From Megamerina dolium (Eukaryota; Arthropoda; Insecta; Diptera; Megamerinidae), in assembly GCA_963854835.1 (NCBI GenBank), contig OY978525.1, positions 2,809,501 through 2,873,500 on the forward strand: 64,000 nucleotides of DNA, given 5' to 3'. Below the pieces are notes generated by a model. That model was not told where the DNA came from. It ran no database searches and saw only the letters and a program-made list of their open reading frames with translations. The position numbers and the translations under genes are program-made. Of this stretch, positions 36,898-48,204 are shown piece by piece (within the stretch, counting starts at the first letter, position 1; every line of letters starts with the position of its first letter).

Positions 36898-39800
36898 CTA
36901 AAAGACAAAAATTAATACGAAAATCACAACAAAAAAAAAAAAAATACAAATTTCTGTACTAACCCATCAACAGTGCTATGTGTGTTTGGTGTAATAGCTT
37001 CATCAATATCCATGGCATCACTGCCGATTGTATCACGCCGTTCCATGGGTGCCAAGGGTTCATGTCTTTGCGGCAATTCGTTTTTCATTTCATCCACTCT
37101 ATTTTGTAATGAATCGACCACTGCAGGCTCTCTCGAAGTAAACCAACTCTTATTCGGCGATGCCGGTGGTGTGGGTGTCCAATTACGTTCGACAGAACTG
37201 CGTTTTTCTTGCACACTGGACGGCAGGACTAATGATGGAGGCGGCCGCTGTTGTATTTGCAGCTTAGGCGTGTGCAGGGTCTCCTTTGTACGTTGTATAT
37301 CCATTTTAGTACGTTCAATCTCCTGCAATATGCGCTCCAAATTGGAATTCGACTCATCGAAAGAGTCCTCTTCATCAGCGCGTACAATGTCCATACGTTT
37401 TCCATAATCAGCATTGAATTGGTAATGTGATGACGCGGTTATACCAGCACTTGATTGTTCTGCAGTGTCATTATTGTCGTTAAAAGTCGACTCTTCATAC
37501 GTACTATTTTCTGTTGTGCTCCTATTTGATGTCCACTCTTCTTCTGCCTCTTCGGCGTCCGCTCCTGGTTCACCTTCGTCATCTTCTTCACTATCAGTTG
37601 AACTAATTGCTGCATCTACTGATTTCTGATATTCTTTCGGTACACGCAACTTGAATTTAGGTACAACTAATTTCGGTTGACGATAATCATTTTGTAAAAT
37701 TGATTCACGGGACTGCTGTTCGAGGCGTTCGCGTTCATCCAATTCTTTGAAGGGATTCACTATGGCCGTACCATGTGTAATTGTACATGATTCATCAATC
37801 ACCATATTGCTACTGCTATTACTGTCTTCATTAGGTTGTAGCAGCAGCGTTGGCTTTGCGAAGGAAGCCTCCGTTGCGAACGCCGAATCATTATTATCAC
37901 AGTGAGAATATGCTGGTGGTGGTGGTGGTATTGCAGATGATTGATGAAACGCATCATTTTGAGAACTAGTGGGAAATGAAAAAAATAAATATTTATTTAA
38001 TTTTAACTTAAATTAAAATCAAAGCAATCAAAGACTATTTCTTATAAATATACATATAATTATTTCTGACTTCCATTTTTTTTTTATTCAGAAAAAAGAA
38101 ATACAATAATCTCTATTCTCAATCCTTGCAAAATAAATGGAAAGACTCAGAAAAGACTCTTTTTTGACTCATATTTAGGAGTGTTTTGCTCATATTTGAG
38201 CTTACATTAGTCTTATTGAGCGTTTTTTTTTCTTTTCCCACTGAACACTCTTTTTGAGTTCTAATTATGAGTGATAAGAGTTTTTAATATTAGTCTTACT
38301 CTTATTCTGGATAATTTATGAGCCTTTTTGGACTCATTTATGACTCTAAAAGCATCTATTTATTAAACGTTTTACTACTCTTTTCTAAGTGATTTATGCG
38401 CCTTGTATTTGTATAAATATACACATAATTATTTCTAATTTTTATATTTTTTTACTCAGCAAAAAGAAATAAAATGATCATTATTTTCAATACTTGCAAA
38501 ATAAACCGAAAGACTCAGAAAAATACGTTTTATGTGTGGAGTGTTTTGCTCATATTTGAGCTTACATTAGTCTAAATGAGCAGTCTTACTCTTCTTCTGG
38601 GTGATCTATGAGTCTTTTTGGACTCAATTTTGACTCTCAGTGCATATTCAACGTATTACTACTCTTTTCTGAGTTATTTATGAGCCTTTTTGAACTCTTT
38701 TATGAGATTTAAATTAAATCGTATAGAAATAAGAACATTGTGTGAGAATTATTTCTGAAATAAATGAGTCTTTTTAGAGTCAAATATACTGAGCGCTCAA
38801 AATACCGTATGGGCATAAGAACATATGAATATTTACTGAAAAGCATGAAAATTATGATTCTTTGTAGTCATTTATCTGGGAACTCAGAATATCTGGTTTG
38901 TTGGGTGGAATATGCTAGTAAAATCGACCTCTATGCATTTGTGAGTGTGCCATTTAAAGGCTCCGAAGTGTATTAAACTCTGGTCAGCATTAACATCACA
39001 TAGCAACCAATGGTAAATAATAAAAATTATATGTTTTTATTTCAATGTTATGATTTTACTGCATGCACTGTGGGTATCATAGTAACCAACGGTGGATAAT
39101 AGAAATATATAGGTTTATTTTTCTTCGCGAAATGTGTACAGTTCAATGACTTTTGTAATAAGAATCATGCAGAGAAATATGTAAATTTCAGTACTTTGTA
39201 TGATTCATTTTGAGCATATTGCTTCCCTTAGGTTAGGTTAGTTTATGTGGCTGCCCTCTCTCTGTGAGGACACACTTAGGCCAGAAATGCACACTGTGAT
39301 TCCACCGAGCTTCTCTTCCAATACTGTTGTACGTGTTAAAATTTGGACAGCATTAGAAGGGACCTACTTATATTAGCCGGTTCTGAACGCCAGAACCCTT
39401 GTGACATCACTTTAACTTAGTTTTTCCACAGAGCTCTTTTAAGAAGCATTTTTGGCAAATTCCTACTACCGAAAAAGTTGCCCATCCTTGTCGACAGGTG
39501 GGTACCTTTCGAGAGAAAAATCTTTTCGATATTGAATTTTGTTATGCTTGAGCCGGGAATTGAACCCACGACCTACATATCAGAAGGCCAACGCACTAAC
39601 CACTGAGCTACGGCACCCACGATTGCTTCCCTTGGATTGAAATATTTGAATTTATCATTATTGTACCGCCCCACCTGTATCAGATTTATGCATTTCATGT
39701 AAATATACCTTTGTGTTGTTGTATTGTCTGTTCCTGCCGCAGCCCTTCCCCTGGGTGATGATAATAAGGACGAATTTGATGTGGGCGCTGGCAAAGCAAC

Positions 39801-42664
39801 TTTTGATTTAGCCCTTCTCTTCACCTTTGGCGAACGTTTGGCATCCAAGTGAGCTTGACAAGGATTCGTATGACGTCCCTTCTGGCCGCACAATTTACAT
39901 GGCTTTATGTACTCTAAGCAAACGTGATCCGAAAATGGTTCATTCTCCAGAAAGACATGCTCACACGTACAACACATAAGAAATCGAGTCTCAGATGGAT
40001 ATCCACCATTGACCACCAATATACTCTGGCGTAATAGATCTTCTGTATTGAAGTGATTCTGTTCTAAATCATGTTTAATCTCCAGGTGCAATGATAACTT
40101 TTCGGCAGTCGGATAGAAGCGTATGCAATAGAGACACATATGACGATTATGTTTTTCTCGAATATGCAAAAAGAGATTCCAATTCTCATGATATGTACCA
40201 CAGCTGGAGCATTTGTAATAGCGTTTTTTCTGTGTGGTTGTCGCAACGGCTGATGCTGCTGCTGGTGGTGGTGGTGGTGGTTGTTTAAACACTGGTGGTG
40301 GTACCGTTGATACTGATGTTGGCACTTCAGCCATTGTTGACGTTGTTGTTGTAGGCATAATAACCGCCGAATTACTGGACATCAGCCAATTCATATTGGT
40401 GAGACAACTTCTTTGATGTTCAGTTAAGGCGGCAAACGAATCAAAACGGCCCGTTTTACATTTGAAACACAGATATTTTGTAACACCTGTTGGTTTAGGC
40501 GCCGGTGATTGTTGGTGTGTAGAACTGATTGGATGCGTGACTGCAGGTGTATTGGATGATTCGTCCGCAATTAAATTTTCTGACGATGCTTCAGTTACTA
40601 CTGCTTTATCTGGCTGGCTTTGTAAATTCTGTAGCGGTGATGAATTCAATGATGTGAAATGATCTGCAAAGGGTTTCTAAAGAAAAATATTTTGTAAGTT
40701 TTGAAACAAATAAAAATAAGTAATCATATGATCAATAATACCACTGGTTCAGCTGAATCGACATGTTCTTCTAGTGGATGAGGATCCACCTGCTCACTTG
40801 AATCCTTATTGCCTTCGTACGCTTCAGCGTCATTATCATGTGCATCGGCGGATAGATCGAGATGTGCTTGTTTCTGATATGGTGAATCTGCATATTCACT
40901 GGATCTACTGCGTTTTCGCTTCAAAGTGACTGGCACTGACATATCAACGGCGGCCGCTTCAACTACTTCCTCCTCTTCCGCCTCCATTCCTTCCTCCTCT
41001 ATTTTTTCCAAAGCTACTTCGGAATTTAGCAGCGCCAGAGTATTGCCATCATTTGTTTTTGTCGATGTTGACGGCATATCCAGATCGTCAATGACAAGTT
41101 GTTGCGATGACGATGTCGTCATGGAACATGATGACGCAAGTGATGAACAACGACTTGCCTCATCGTCGTTTTCCACCGCCGACACAATTTGTAATGATGA
41201 TTTCTCCTCCGATTCATCATTAGCAATTTGTGCATTCTCTTTCGATGCACTTTCATCAGCCAGTGTCGCTGCAATCTCTAGCTTTTCATCATCAACATCC
41301 TTCTGCGGGTCGTTATCTGCAGCTTCCATTGTTTCTTCGCGTGAATCTATCACAGTTTCGTTGGTATTTTCAGTCTCTTGAATTGACGCTTTATGTTCGC
41401 CATTAAGCTTAACCGTTTCTGCAACAGACACTGCCGTTGACAGTGTCGTCGAAGAAGTCAAAGACATATTACACATAGAACTCTCCTCTCCATCCTTTTC
41501 ATCATGCTCCATGTATTTGTCAACATGGTCGTTTAATTTTAAATTCTGTTTCGCGTCAGCAATTTTATCGCAATTGATTTGTTGAAACTCTCCACGCAGA
41601 CTATCCTCATTAAGCGAAGCAAATGTATCATTGCTCTCCTCCTCATCTATGTCATCTCGCGGCACCTTATAATCACCAGCATCGTGGCTGCTGTTGCTGA
41701 TGCTGCTGCTGCTATCATCAACAATATTACATTTGTGCTTCTCACTATCTTCATAGGAGTTTGTCTTCGCTTCACTTAGATTTTCGCATCCCTGCTTAGT
41801 TGTTTTTAATTCATTGGAATCTGTCTGATGAAGATTCACATCACCGTCATCGTCATCGTCAATTTTTATCACTTTTTCCTCTTCATGTTCTCTGCATTTA
41901 TTATCATTCACATTAGAGGGTGAAATATGCCCACTTTCTACACTTGTTTTTGAACTCAACTGAACAACAACGCCTTCAAGCGTGTCTTCATCGCTGATAG
42001 TTACTACATCCTTAGTTTTTGCATTACTTATATCTGCTGCTGTATTACAGATTTCCTCTTGCATGACATATTTATTGATATTTTCAATATTTTCTTGTTC
42101 CTCATCATCATCATCACTTTTTAATAATTCCTCTTCCTTTTCCAATGTTATATTAAGCTCTGATGTTTTGTTAACGTCCGCTTGCTTGTCGGCTGCTTTG
42201 CTTTCTTCATCGTCATCACTTTTAAGCAGTTGCTCCTCATCATCTGAATCATAATCAACCAATGGTCGAGTTTTACTCTCGTGTTCATCGCCTTTTGAGT
42301 TGGCATTCCTCTTTAAATTATCTTGCACCACATTATTATAATGATTATGTGGATCTTTAGCAGTTGTTGGTGTTTCACTGGAGCTGTCAACCGTAACATT
42401 ACTAGTTACATTTATTTGATCACATTTTTCTTCTTCATCAATTGACTTTATGTCATCTGTAATTTGTTTTTCATCATCATCATCTGTATTATTTTCATTA
42501 TGAGCACTTTTGTCATTTTCCAGCACTGCAGATAATGGCTCATTATTATTATTAACATATGCGTCTGTTGTTGTTGTTGTTGTTGTTATCGTTTCACTCT
42601 TTGACTCCGCCAAATTGGATTCGATTTCATTTTTTGTTTGCTCTTGCTCGATGGCTTCCATCAT
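32748..42664 (-). CDS. Large multi-zinc-finger protein with C-terminal ING-type PHD finger
   Basis: Four coding exons (42664-40742, 40676-39709, 37965-36964, 36897-32748) join in phase to about 2,680 aa. Start ATG-ATG with in-frame TAA four codons upstream; stop TAG at 32750-32748. Residues 1-641 are acidic and disordered. Exon 2 holds about five C2H2/C2HC fingers (YKCSSC...HIREKH, MCLYC...HLEIKH). Exon 3 is disordered. Exon 4 has about eight fingers in its first third, then long Ser/Glu/Lys-rich stretches, basic clusters and a final PHD finger (YCYCRCPYDEVSEMIACD...WFHFECVG...WFCAECRP). The PHD keeps the Tyr, Met and Trp that in ING proteins cage trimethyl-lysine 4 of histone H3, so a chromatin-reading role is likely. 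I do not recognise the orthologue and give no symbol. It could be two genes, but matching intron phases argue for one. Confidence 0.85.
36964..37965 (-). CDS. Zinc-finger/PHD gene, coding exon 3
   Basis: 334 residues starting SSQNDAFHQSSAIPPPPP (AG from exon 2 plus T). Runs upstream of the ATG at 37805, which is therefore internal. Disordered, with Pro-rich, acidic and phosphosite-like SP stretches. Donor GTTAGT at 36963. Confidence 0.85.
38043..38760. repeat. 369-bp tandem duplication in intron
   Basis: TATAAATATACA(T/C)ATAATT at 38043 recurs at 38412, followed in both units by the same order of blocks (AAAGACTCAGAAAA, GAGTGTTTTGCTCATATTTG, TTTTTGGACTCA, CTACTCTTTTCT). Many GACTC/GAGTC and some TGACTCA words. 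Lies in intron 2 of the zinc-finger/PHD gene. Confidence 0.85.
39218..39633 (-). mobile_element. tRNA-derived SINE, copy 5 (TTAGG-tail type) with 12-bp target duplication
   Basis: Element 39230-39621, flanked by exact direct repeats ATTGCTTCCCTT (39218-39229 and 39622-39633). On minus: head GTGGGTGCCGTAGCTCAGTG, B box GGTTCAATTCCC, common body, then a tail ending TAACCTAACCT. Inserted in intron 2 of the zinc-finger/PHD gene, same strand as the gene. Confidence 0.95.
39709..40676 (-). CDS. Zinc-finger/PHD gene, coding exon 2 (first finger block)
   Basis: Begins KPFADHFTSLNSSP after acceptor TTTCTTTAG (40677), in phase with exon 1 across a 65-bp intron. Contains about five Cys/His clusters (CFKC, CSSC, CLYC, CCTC, CKLC), then a basic linker (RSPKVKRRAKSK). 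Donor GTATAT at 39708. Translation beyond the donor runs into intron and a SINE and is not real protein. Confidence 0.87.
40742..42664 (-). CDS. Zinc-finger/PHD gene, coding exon 1 (acidic region)
   Basis: 641 codons, MMEAIEQEQTKN to DSAEPV, donor GTATTA at 40741. Very rich in Asp, Glu, Ser and Asn with no fold; contains a KRKRSRSSEY basic patch near the end that may serve nuclear import. Confidence 0.88.
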
Positions 42665-45532
42665 TTCATCCGGTTAATCACTGTTTTTCAATTAGAAAAA
42701 TGTTGTTTAATTTTGAGTAATTAGCTATTAAATATAATTCAATTACCTAAACATTGCATGAAATCTGTAATTTGCCGTCTGGGTGCAATAAACAACAAAC
42801 AATCGTGGACAGAAACCTAAAAATAGAGAGAAAGAAAATGTTTTATTGCTTATTTTTTTTAGATAACAAATTTCGTTTTTTTTTTTCCAATATCAATACG
42901 ATACAGTTATTGCATACAAACACATACACACACACACACGTTCGTTCATATACATAGCGTTTCAATTATATTAGTCATCCAGAAATAAGTTATTTTTTTA
43001 TATTGTTCAATTATTTACTTATATACATTAGCATAATTCATAAAAATCGACAATTTAAAAGAATAACACAGTACAACATATTTTTTTGAATTCTGAAAGT
43101 GCTTCAAATATTGATCAATTTTGCTAATGCCAGCAATATTTAAGCATTTTAGATTTAATTTCAGGCTTTTAAAAAATCTAGAACAGCTGGAAATACTGTG
43201 GTATTTCAATTATAGTCACTAAATGTGTTGTACTGTGTAATTGTAACAACAACAACTGTTATCAACTATGTTGCGCACATGTTTGTTTCATTCCAACAAC
43301 AACAACAACAATATCACACACACGCTCGCAGAAGCAGCAGCTGCAGCAGAGCGCCAAAAACAACAACAATGTAAACAAGTTGAAAAAACAATCAAAATTG
43401 CGCCTTTTCTGTTTCCGTCGTCTTCATACAACATAATCATCACACATCATGACAAAAATACATGAAAATTGAAAAATGCAAAAAAAAAAAAACAAATAAA
43501 AACAATCACATCACACACATATATTGAAAGAGCAGCGCAAAAGAAAAATAAAATAAAACAATCATTTTAAAAATAAATACAATTATAACTAATGCAATAG
43601 CACAAATTACACAAAAACAAATAATATGTTTCCAAACTAACGAGTATTTAATTTTAAAACCAGCACAACACAACACTCACATATTACACACGATATTGGT
43701 AATGCCTACAATTATATTTAAATATATTCAGAATATTTATTTTTATGCGTACGTGGGTCACGACGACGATAGCGACACGATGCTATACAATAGCGTTCAT
43801 AGGACAATAGTAACTGGTTGGCTGAGTGCCTGCTGGACACACTCGTCAAAGTATTCACACGGCTATGGTATGCTTGTTTTTCCTCTTTTTGTACTTTATT
43901 TTTTGTTCTTTCTTTCTCTTTGATACCACAAGAAGACAATGGCAAAATTTGTATTTATTATATTGCCTAGCAATATTCTGAATATCCATGCACCAAGAAC
44001 CAGAAAAAGGCGAAGAACAGGCACAAACGACGACAACAGCACCTTCGACAGACACGTTCAACGTCCGCAACTAGACTGACTGAACGATTGCGCGCGACAG
44101 TGAAACTGTCTCGCCCAGCGGAGTCTCAACAGTCGCGCAAAGACGACTACTACAGTAGCCGCAGACACCCCTGAATTTTTTTCTTCATCCAATTTTTGCT
44201 TCGTAATATTCTCTGCCGCTGCTACCACTCACTCACTACCTTATTGCTGCGTTGTTTCTGAATATATTTTATACAATAAACTAATTTCACAATATTTCTA
44301 GTTTTTACACCATTAGCATATTCCAATAAAAATATTCGTTCAAAAATTCATTATTTTTCTTAATTATCAATATTTGTGACGTACGTTTAAAGAATTTTAT
44401 AATTTTCTGATTTTTTCTCTTCACTTTATTGTCGGATTGCGTGACGGCGAGCGCGCTATTTGTTGGACGAAGAAGGAAACACACTACCTATTTTTTTTCT
44501 TCCGCTTCTCATGCAAATCGAATAAGAACTTTTTCGTTTTTGTATTATCGTTTAACTCTTCACTCCACTTCTATATTTACAACACTGCACAAATATATTG
44601 TTTAGATTTTATACTTCTTATAAGTTCACGGTGCACAGCGCGTTCTAAATGCGTTTATTTTTTTATTGAAATTACGCATAAAAGCCAAACAAAAATTCGT
44701 GAAACCATTTGCAAGCAGTTCCGCCAACCGTAAGCAATCAAATGTCACTTTAAAAGTTTCGTTTGCTTTTGTGTTCGTTCAATTGGCAGCAGTGTAGCAC
44801 GCGGTATTAAATGCTTTCGTTCAGTATGAGTTTCCAAAAGGAAATTTGTGTTTTATGAAACTTATGAAACGGAATTTGTCTGAGTTCTCGAGTTTGTTAA
44901 AACACAAGTTTGAGTACAGAAACTGAGTGTCAATTAATGCATAAATATTTGTATAGAATTTACGTACATAATTTAAACGTGGCAATATTAATACCAAATT
45001 TCTGTGTATAAAAAGAAGACGCACGAAAAAAATGAATTCGTTATCGTATGGAAAAAATTTCCCTGTGGAAACTCGAACGAAGAATGAGAACAACAGTGTA
45101 CTAATACACAGTGATAGGGAAATTGACAATTTTTTCTTTAGGGTTGCACGACGGCTAATTTTAAAGGTAGAGCAATAAGAGAGTTGTCACGAATGAAGCG
45201 GAAGTAAACAAAACAAAAACGAACACATACTAAAAGAAGAAAAAGAAGAAACACGTGTTTGACACAATATGGCCGGCAAGAGAAATATTTTACAATTGAT
45301 CTACCTTTAAAGTGTTGCTGTGATAAAGAAAGAAAGAAGCAAGCTTTTAACATTGAAATATAGAAATACTAACAATTCCTATTATGTAATATTGGCTAAT
45401 ATGATACTCCCAGTTTTCTCACCAAATTTCTGACATTTACATATTATTTTCACTACTACTTTTTTATTGCACTAAGATAATAGCTAGGGTTTTTTTTTTT
45501 TACGTTTACAGGAAATTAAGAATAATACATAT

Positions 45533-45850
45533 TGTAATGAGTATCGATGGTTGGTTATTCATCAACAATTTGTGAATGGCACGAATAATGGCAGAATTGA
45601 AACGAATGTCTACAAAAAGAAATAGGAGATAGTTAGAACATGAAAAAAAGAGAGAAGAATCTCGACTACGATAAAGGAAGATTTTGCAGTGTTGTCGCAG
45701 AGTATAAATAGCGCCAGTTGTTGACAAATGAAATTAGTGTCAGACAAAAGTTGCAAGTACATTAAAAGAGTTATTGTAAATAGTTGATTGTAAACAGAGT
45801 TGATAAAATAAATTGTTGCTGTATATAGTTGTACAAAATAAGTCTTGCAA
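45533..45850 (+). promoter_or_regulatory. Possible solo-LTR/promoter-like segment
   Basis: GAGTATAAATAGCG (TATA box, about 45701) is followed 100 bp later by GATAAAATAAATTG (poly(A) signal) and ends near TTATTAACA, with TGTAAT at the left. This spacing is that of U3-R-U5 in an LTR. No second LTR, primer site or target duplication was found. Confidence 0.3.
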
Positions 45851-46433
45851 TTTTATTAACAGAATCCAGTGATCGATCAAGGTTAAATCAAATAGAATTA
45901 AACGCTCACAAAATAAAAACGTAACAGTATTTTTATTATATTTTTCGCTTTTTCATCAAAACATTTCAATTGGCTCACCATATTTCTTGCAAAATAATCG
46001 AAAGAAACTCGAATGTACGAAACTTTGTAATTATTATGAATTAATTTTTTTTTTATAGGAAATAGTTGACCAATTTTAAATGAATCGAAATTCTTCATTG
46101 TGATTGGAACTTTATGAAATAAAGCTTTTCAAAGTTCTTAACCATGTATTTTAAAAGTATAAAAAAAGCTTATGTCGAAAGCTAGCACCAATATTTAAAA
46201 AGGGTAAACCAAACAGTCCAGTAAAAAGAAATATCAGACTAGTCATTTATATTAAAGTCTGTACAGTTCAATTGGAAGGATATATTGATGGCCAAACATT
46301 GACAACTCATAATTGACAATTTTTTTCGAAAGTTGTTGCGTGTAGCCTGTCAAACTGAGCTTGTCATGTTAAATTCCAACACTGCTCCAATATCTACATC
46401 TGTCAAATGTGTTTTGAGGTTGTCGTATTTATT

Positions 46434-46553
46434 ATGCCAGATGCCAGAATGGTGAAATTCCTGCCGTATCTGATATTTATTGGGTTCTGGTATTGGCTAA
46501 GCCAGTACATATACCATCTTGTGTATATGACCGTAACTGTTAGGGATACGTAA
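46434..46553 (+). CDS. Possible 39-aa single-pass membrane micropeptide ORF
   Basis: ATG at 46434 to TAA at 46551. Five polar residues, then MVKFLPYLIFIGFWYWLSQY, a strongly hydrophobic aromatic-rich stretch, then a polar end VTVRDT. No homologue recognised; it could be chance in AT-rich DNA. Confidence 0.2.
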   Translation: MPDARMVKFLPYLIFIGFWYWLSQYIYHLVYMTVTVRDT

Positions 46554-47164
46554 TCTTTTTTTTTTTTGGTTAACGTTATCTGAACGTTTTTTTTGTGGTC
46601 GCATTCCGGTCTATTCTGCCCCGTTAGGAGTTACCGTCATTTATTGTTTTCGTTTGCATTTGCAAAGTTGGTAATTGATAGTTTGTTTTTTTTGGTAATT
46701 GTTAGTTATTAATTTTGTTTTATGAAGAAATATGGCGTAGAGTACTCGTGATGAAAACATACTGACGTTATTGAAAATGGGCATAATAGGACAATTGACA
46801 CGTTCATATCTTGCAATCAAAAATACTATACTCGAAAGTATACTCCAAGGACACAGGGTATTATAAAAAATAATTTTTTTTTGCTATTGACGTGTCCTAT
46901 TCCATCATAGGCATAAGGAAATTAGGAATGTTAATAAAATATTATTGAAAAATGTTGCATTAAATGAAAGGTTTTTAGTTAAAAGCATTTTGATGTTCAA
47001 TACAATTTTCTAGTTGATATTTTCGTCCAATAATTCATTGCATCAATTGTATGTACTACACACGAGTAATAAACATGCAATCACGCAACTTTGATATTCA
47101 TTTGCAATGGTTTTTGATTCACTTTTAATGTGAACTTTGTTGGGTGAATAACGAAAAAAAAAAA

Positions 47165-47442
47165 ATGTGGTGGTTGTTGCGCTTTTTGTTGAAACTCTTT
47201 GTGCCTTTGTGCTTAAATCTGAGTGTTGTCATTTCACAAACTGATTATAAAGTATGCCCTAATAGAAGTTGAATATTACTTGAATATTTGAAATAATATT
47301 GTATATGTATACTTTTTCATTACAGTCCTCTGGCCAGTGTATACCCGATATATCATTGGAAGATTGCGAATATAATCATCAGTGTTGTTCTAATATTTGC
47401 CATCCTGTATTTAATATATGCATTGTCAATATTAAGGATTAA
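47165..47442 (+). CDS. Secreted six-cysteine peptide with cystine-knot (knottin) spacing
   Basis: Two exons: 47165-47251 (29 codons) and 47326-47442 (38 codons and TAA), joined in phase 0 by a 74-bp intron with donor AAA|GTATGC and acceptor TTTTTCATTACAG. The 67-aa product begins MWWLLRFLLKLFVPLCL, a classic signal peptide with basic residues before and within a hydrophobic core, probably cut near VIS-QT. The mature part of about 43 residues has cysteines spaced C-x8-C-x5-CC-x3-C-x6-C, the inhibitor cystine-knot pattern, encoded entirely by exon 2. ATG context is AAAAATG, good for flies. The gene converges on the minus-strand gene ending at 47681. The role is unknown: such folds occur in secreted regulators, immune and protease-inhibiting peptides as well as venoms, and nothing here points to a specific one. 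Confidence 0.75.
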
Positions 47443-47680
47443 AATGCCACAATACAATTTATACAAAAGATGTCTACAATTAAATTTAGCTTTATTTGGT
47501 TTGTATCAAAGTATGCTCCCACTTCAATTCTTCTTTTGAGTTCGCGACATGTATAAATTGTGACTAAAATAATTTGATATAATAATACATAGATAGTATG
47601 TAGATACATGTGTGTGTGTATGTGTAATGCATGGTAAAATATAAAAAAATTAAACAAACAACAACAACAATTTGTTTATT

Positions 47681-48204
47681 TCAATAACAATTGCGTCCAA
47701 TAATACGATCCAAATCATTCCAGCTGCACGAGTAATCAATCTGTAGCAGACCCTTTTTGCTCAACCCGAATTTATTCGCATAAATTCCACTGTAGAGCGA
47801 TGAGGATGGACGTCGTCCAAGAGTGCTGCTCCCACCATAGAAGGACGAATATGATCCACCTCCATACAGAGAGGGTGCAGCATACAGCAGTGAGGCACTT
47901 TGTTGTGCTTGTGACAAGCATTCATAACAATCGGATACGCTACAATACGGCAGTGTAGCATACGGATTGCAATAATCATATGTGGGTGGCACGGGAGGAG
48001 GGGCGGGAAATTCGAATTTAGGCGTCGGTTTTGATGGTATTACACTGCGTTTACGTGCAAAGCCACCACCATATATACTGCTGCCATAGCAATTTTCATC
48101 ATCATTTGTTGCTATTGTTGGCATCATCATTGCAGCAATGTCTGGTGTATCAACATCATCAATGGAACTGCTACGCCTCTCTGTCGATGATGATGATGAG
48201 AAGC
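47681..48204 (-). CDS. Tyr/Ser-rich gene, terminal coding exon
   Basis: (G)FSSSSSTERRSSS to RIIGRNCY and TGA; acceptor CCTATAG at 48205. Holds the Pro-rich motif and the ordered C-terminus. Confidence 0.88.

Larger units (their letters stand above)
42665..47164. other. 5' flank of zinc-finger/PHD gene and intergenic
   Basis: Probably contains untranslated 5' exon(s) and the promoter of the minus-strand zinc-finger gene; the GC-richer stretch 44040-44160 with many CG dinucleotides is the best promoter candidate. CA repeats at 42925-42945. 44.2-47.1 kb is AT-rich with an LTR-like segment (45533-45860) and one tiny membrane-type ORF (46434-46553); otherwise nothing seen. Confidence 0.45.

Noticed and set aside
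36924..37805. Separate gene starting at the ATG at 37805
   Set aside because: The frame is open upstream to an acceptor at 37966 that fits exon 2 in phase, so this ATG is internal.
39573..40649. 358-aa ORF of the zinc-finger gene as a separate protein
   Set aside because: Its start is a TTG inside the exon and its last 35 residues read through the GTATAT donor at 39708 into intron and SINE sequence.
44437..44733. 98-aa plus-strand ORF
   Set aside because: Phe/Lys-rich translation of AT-rich flank with no start context, splice or family support.
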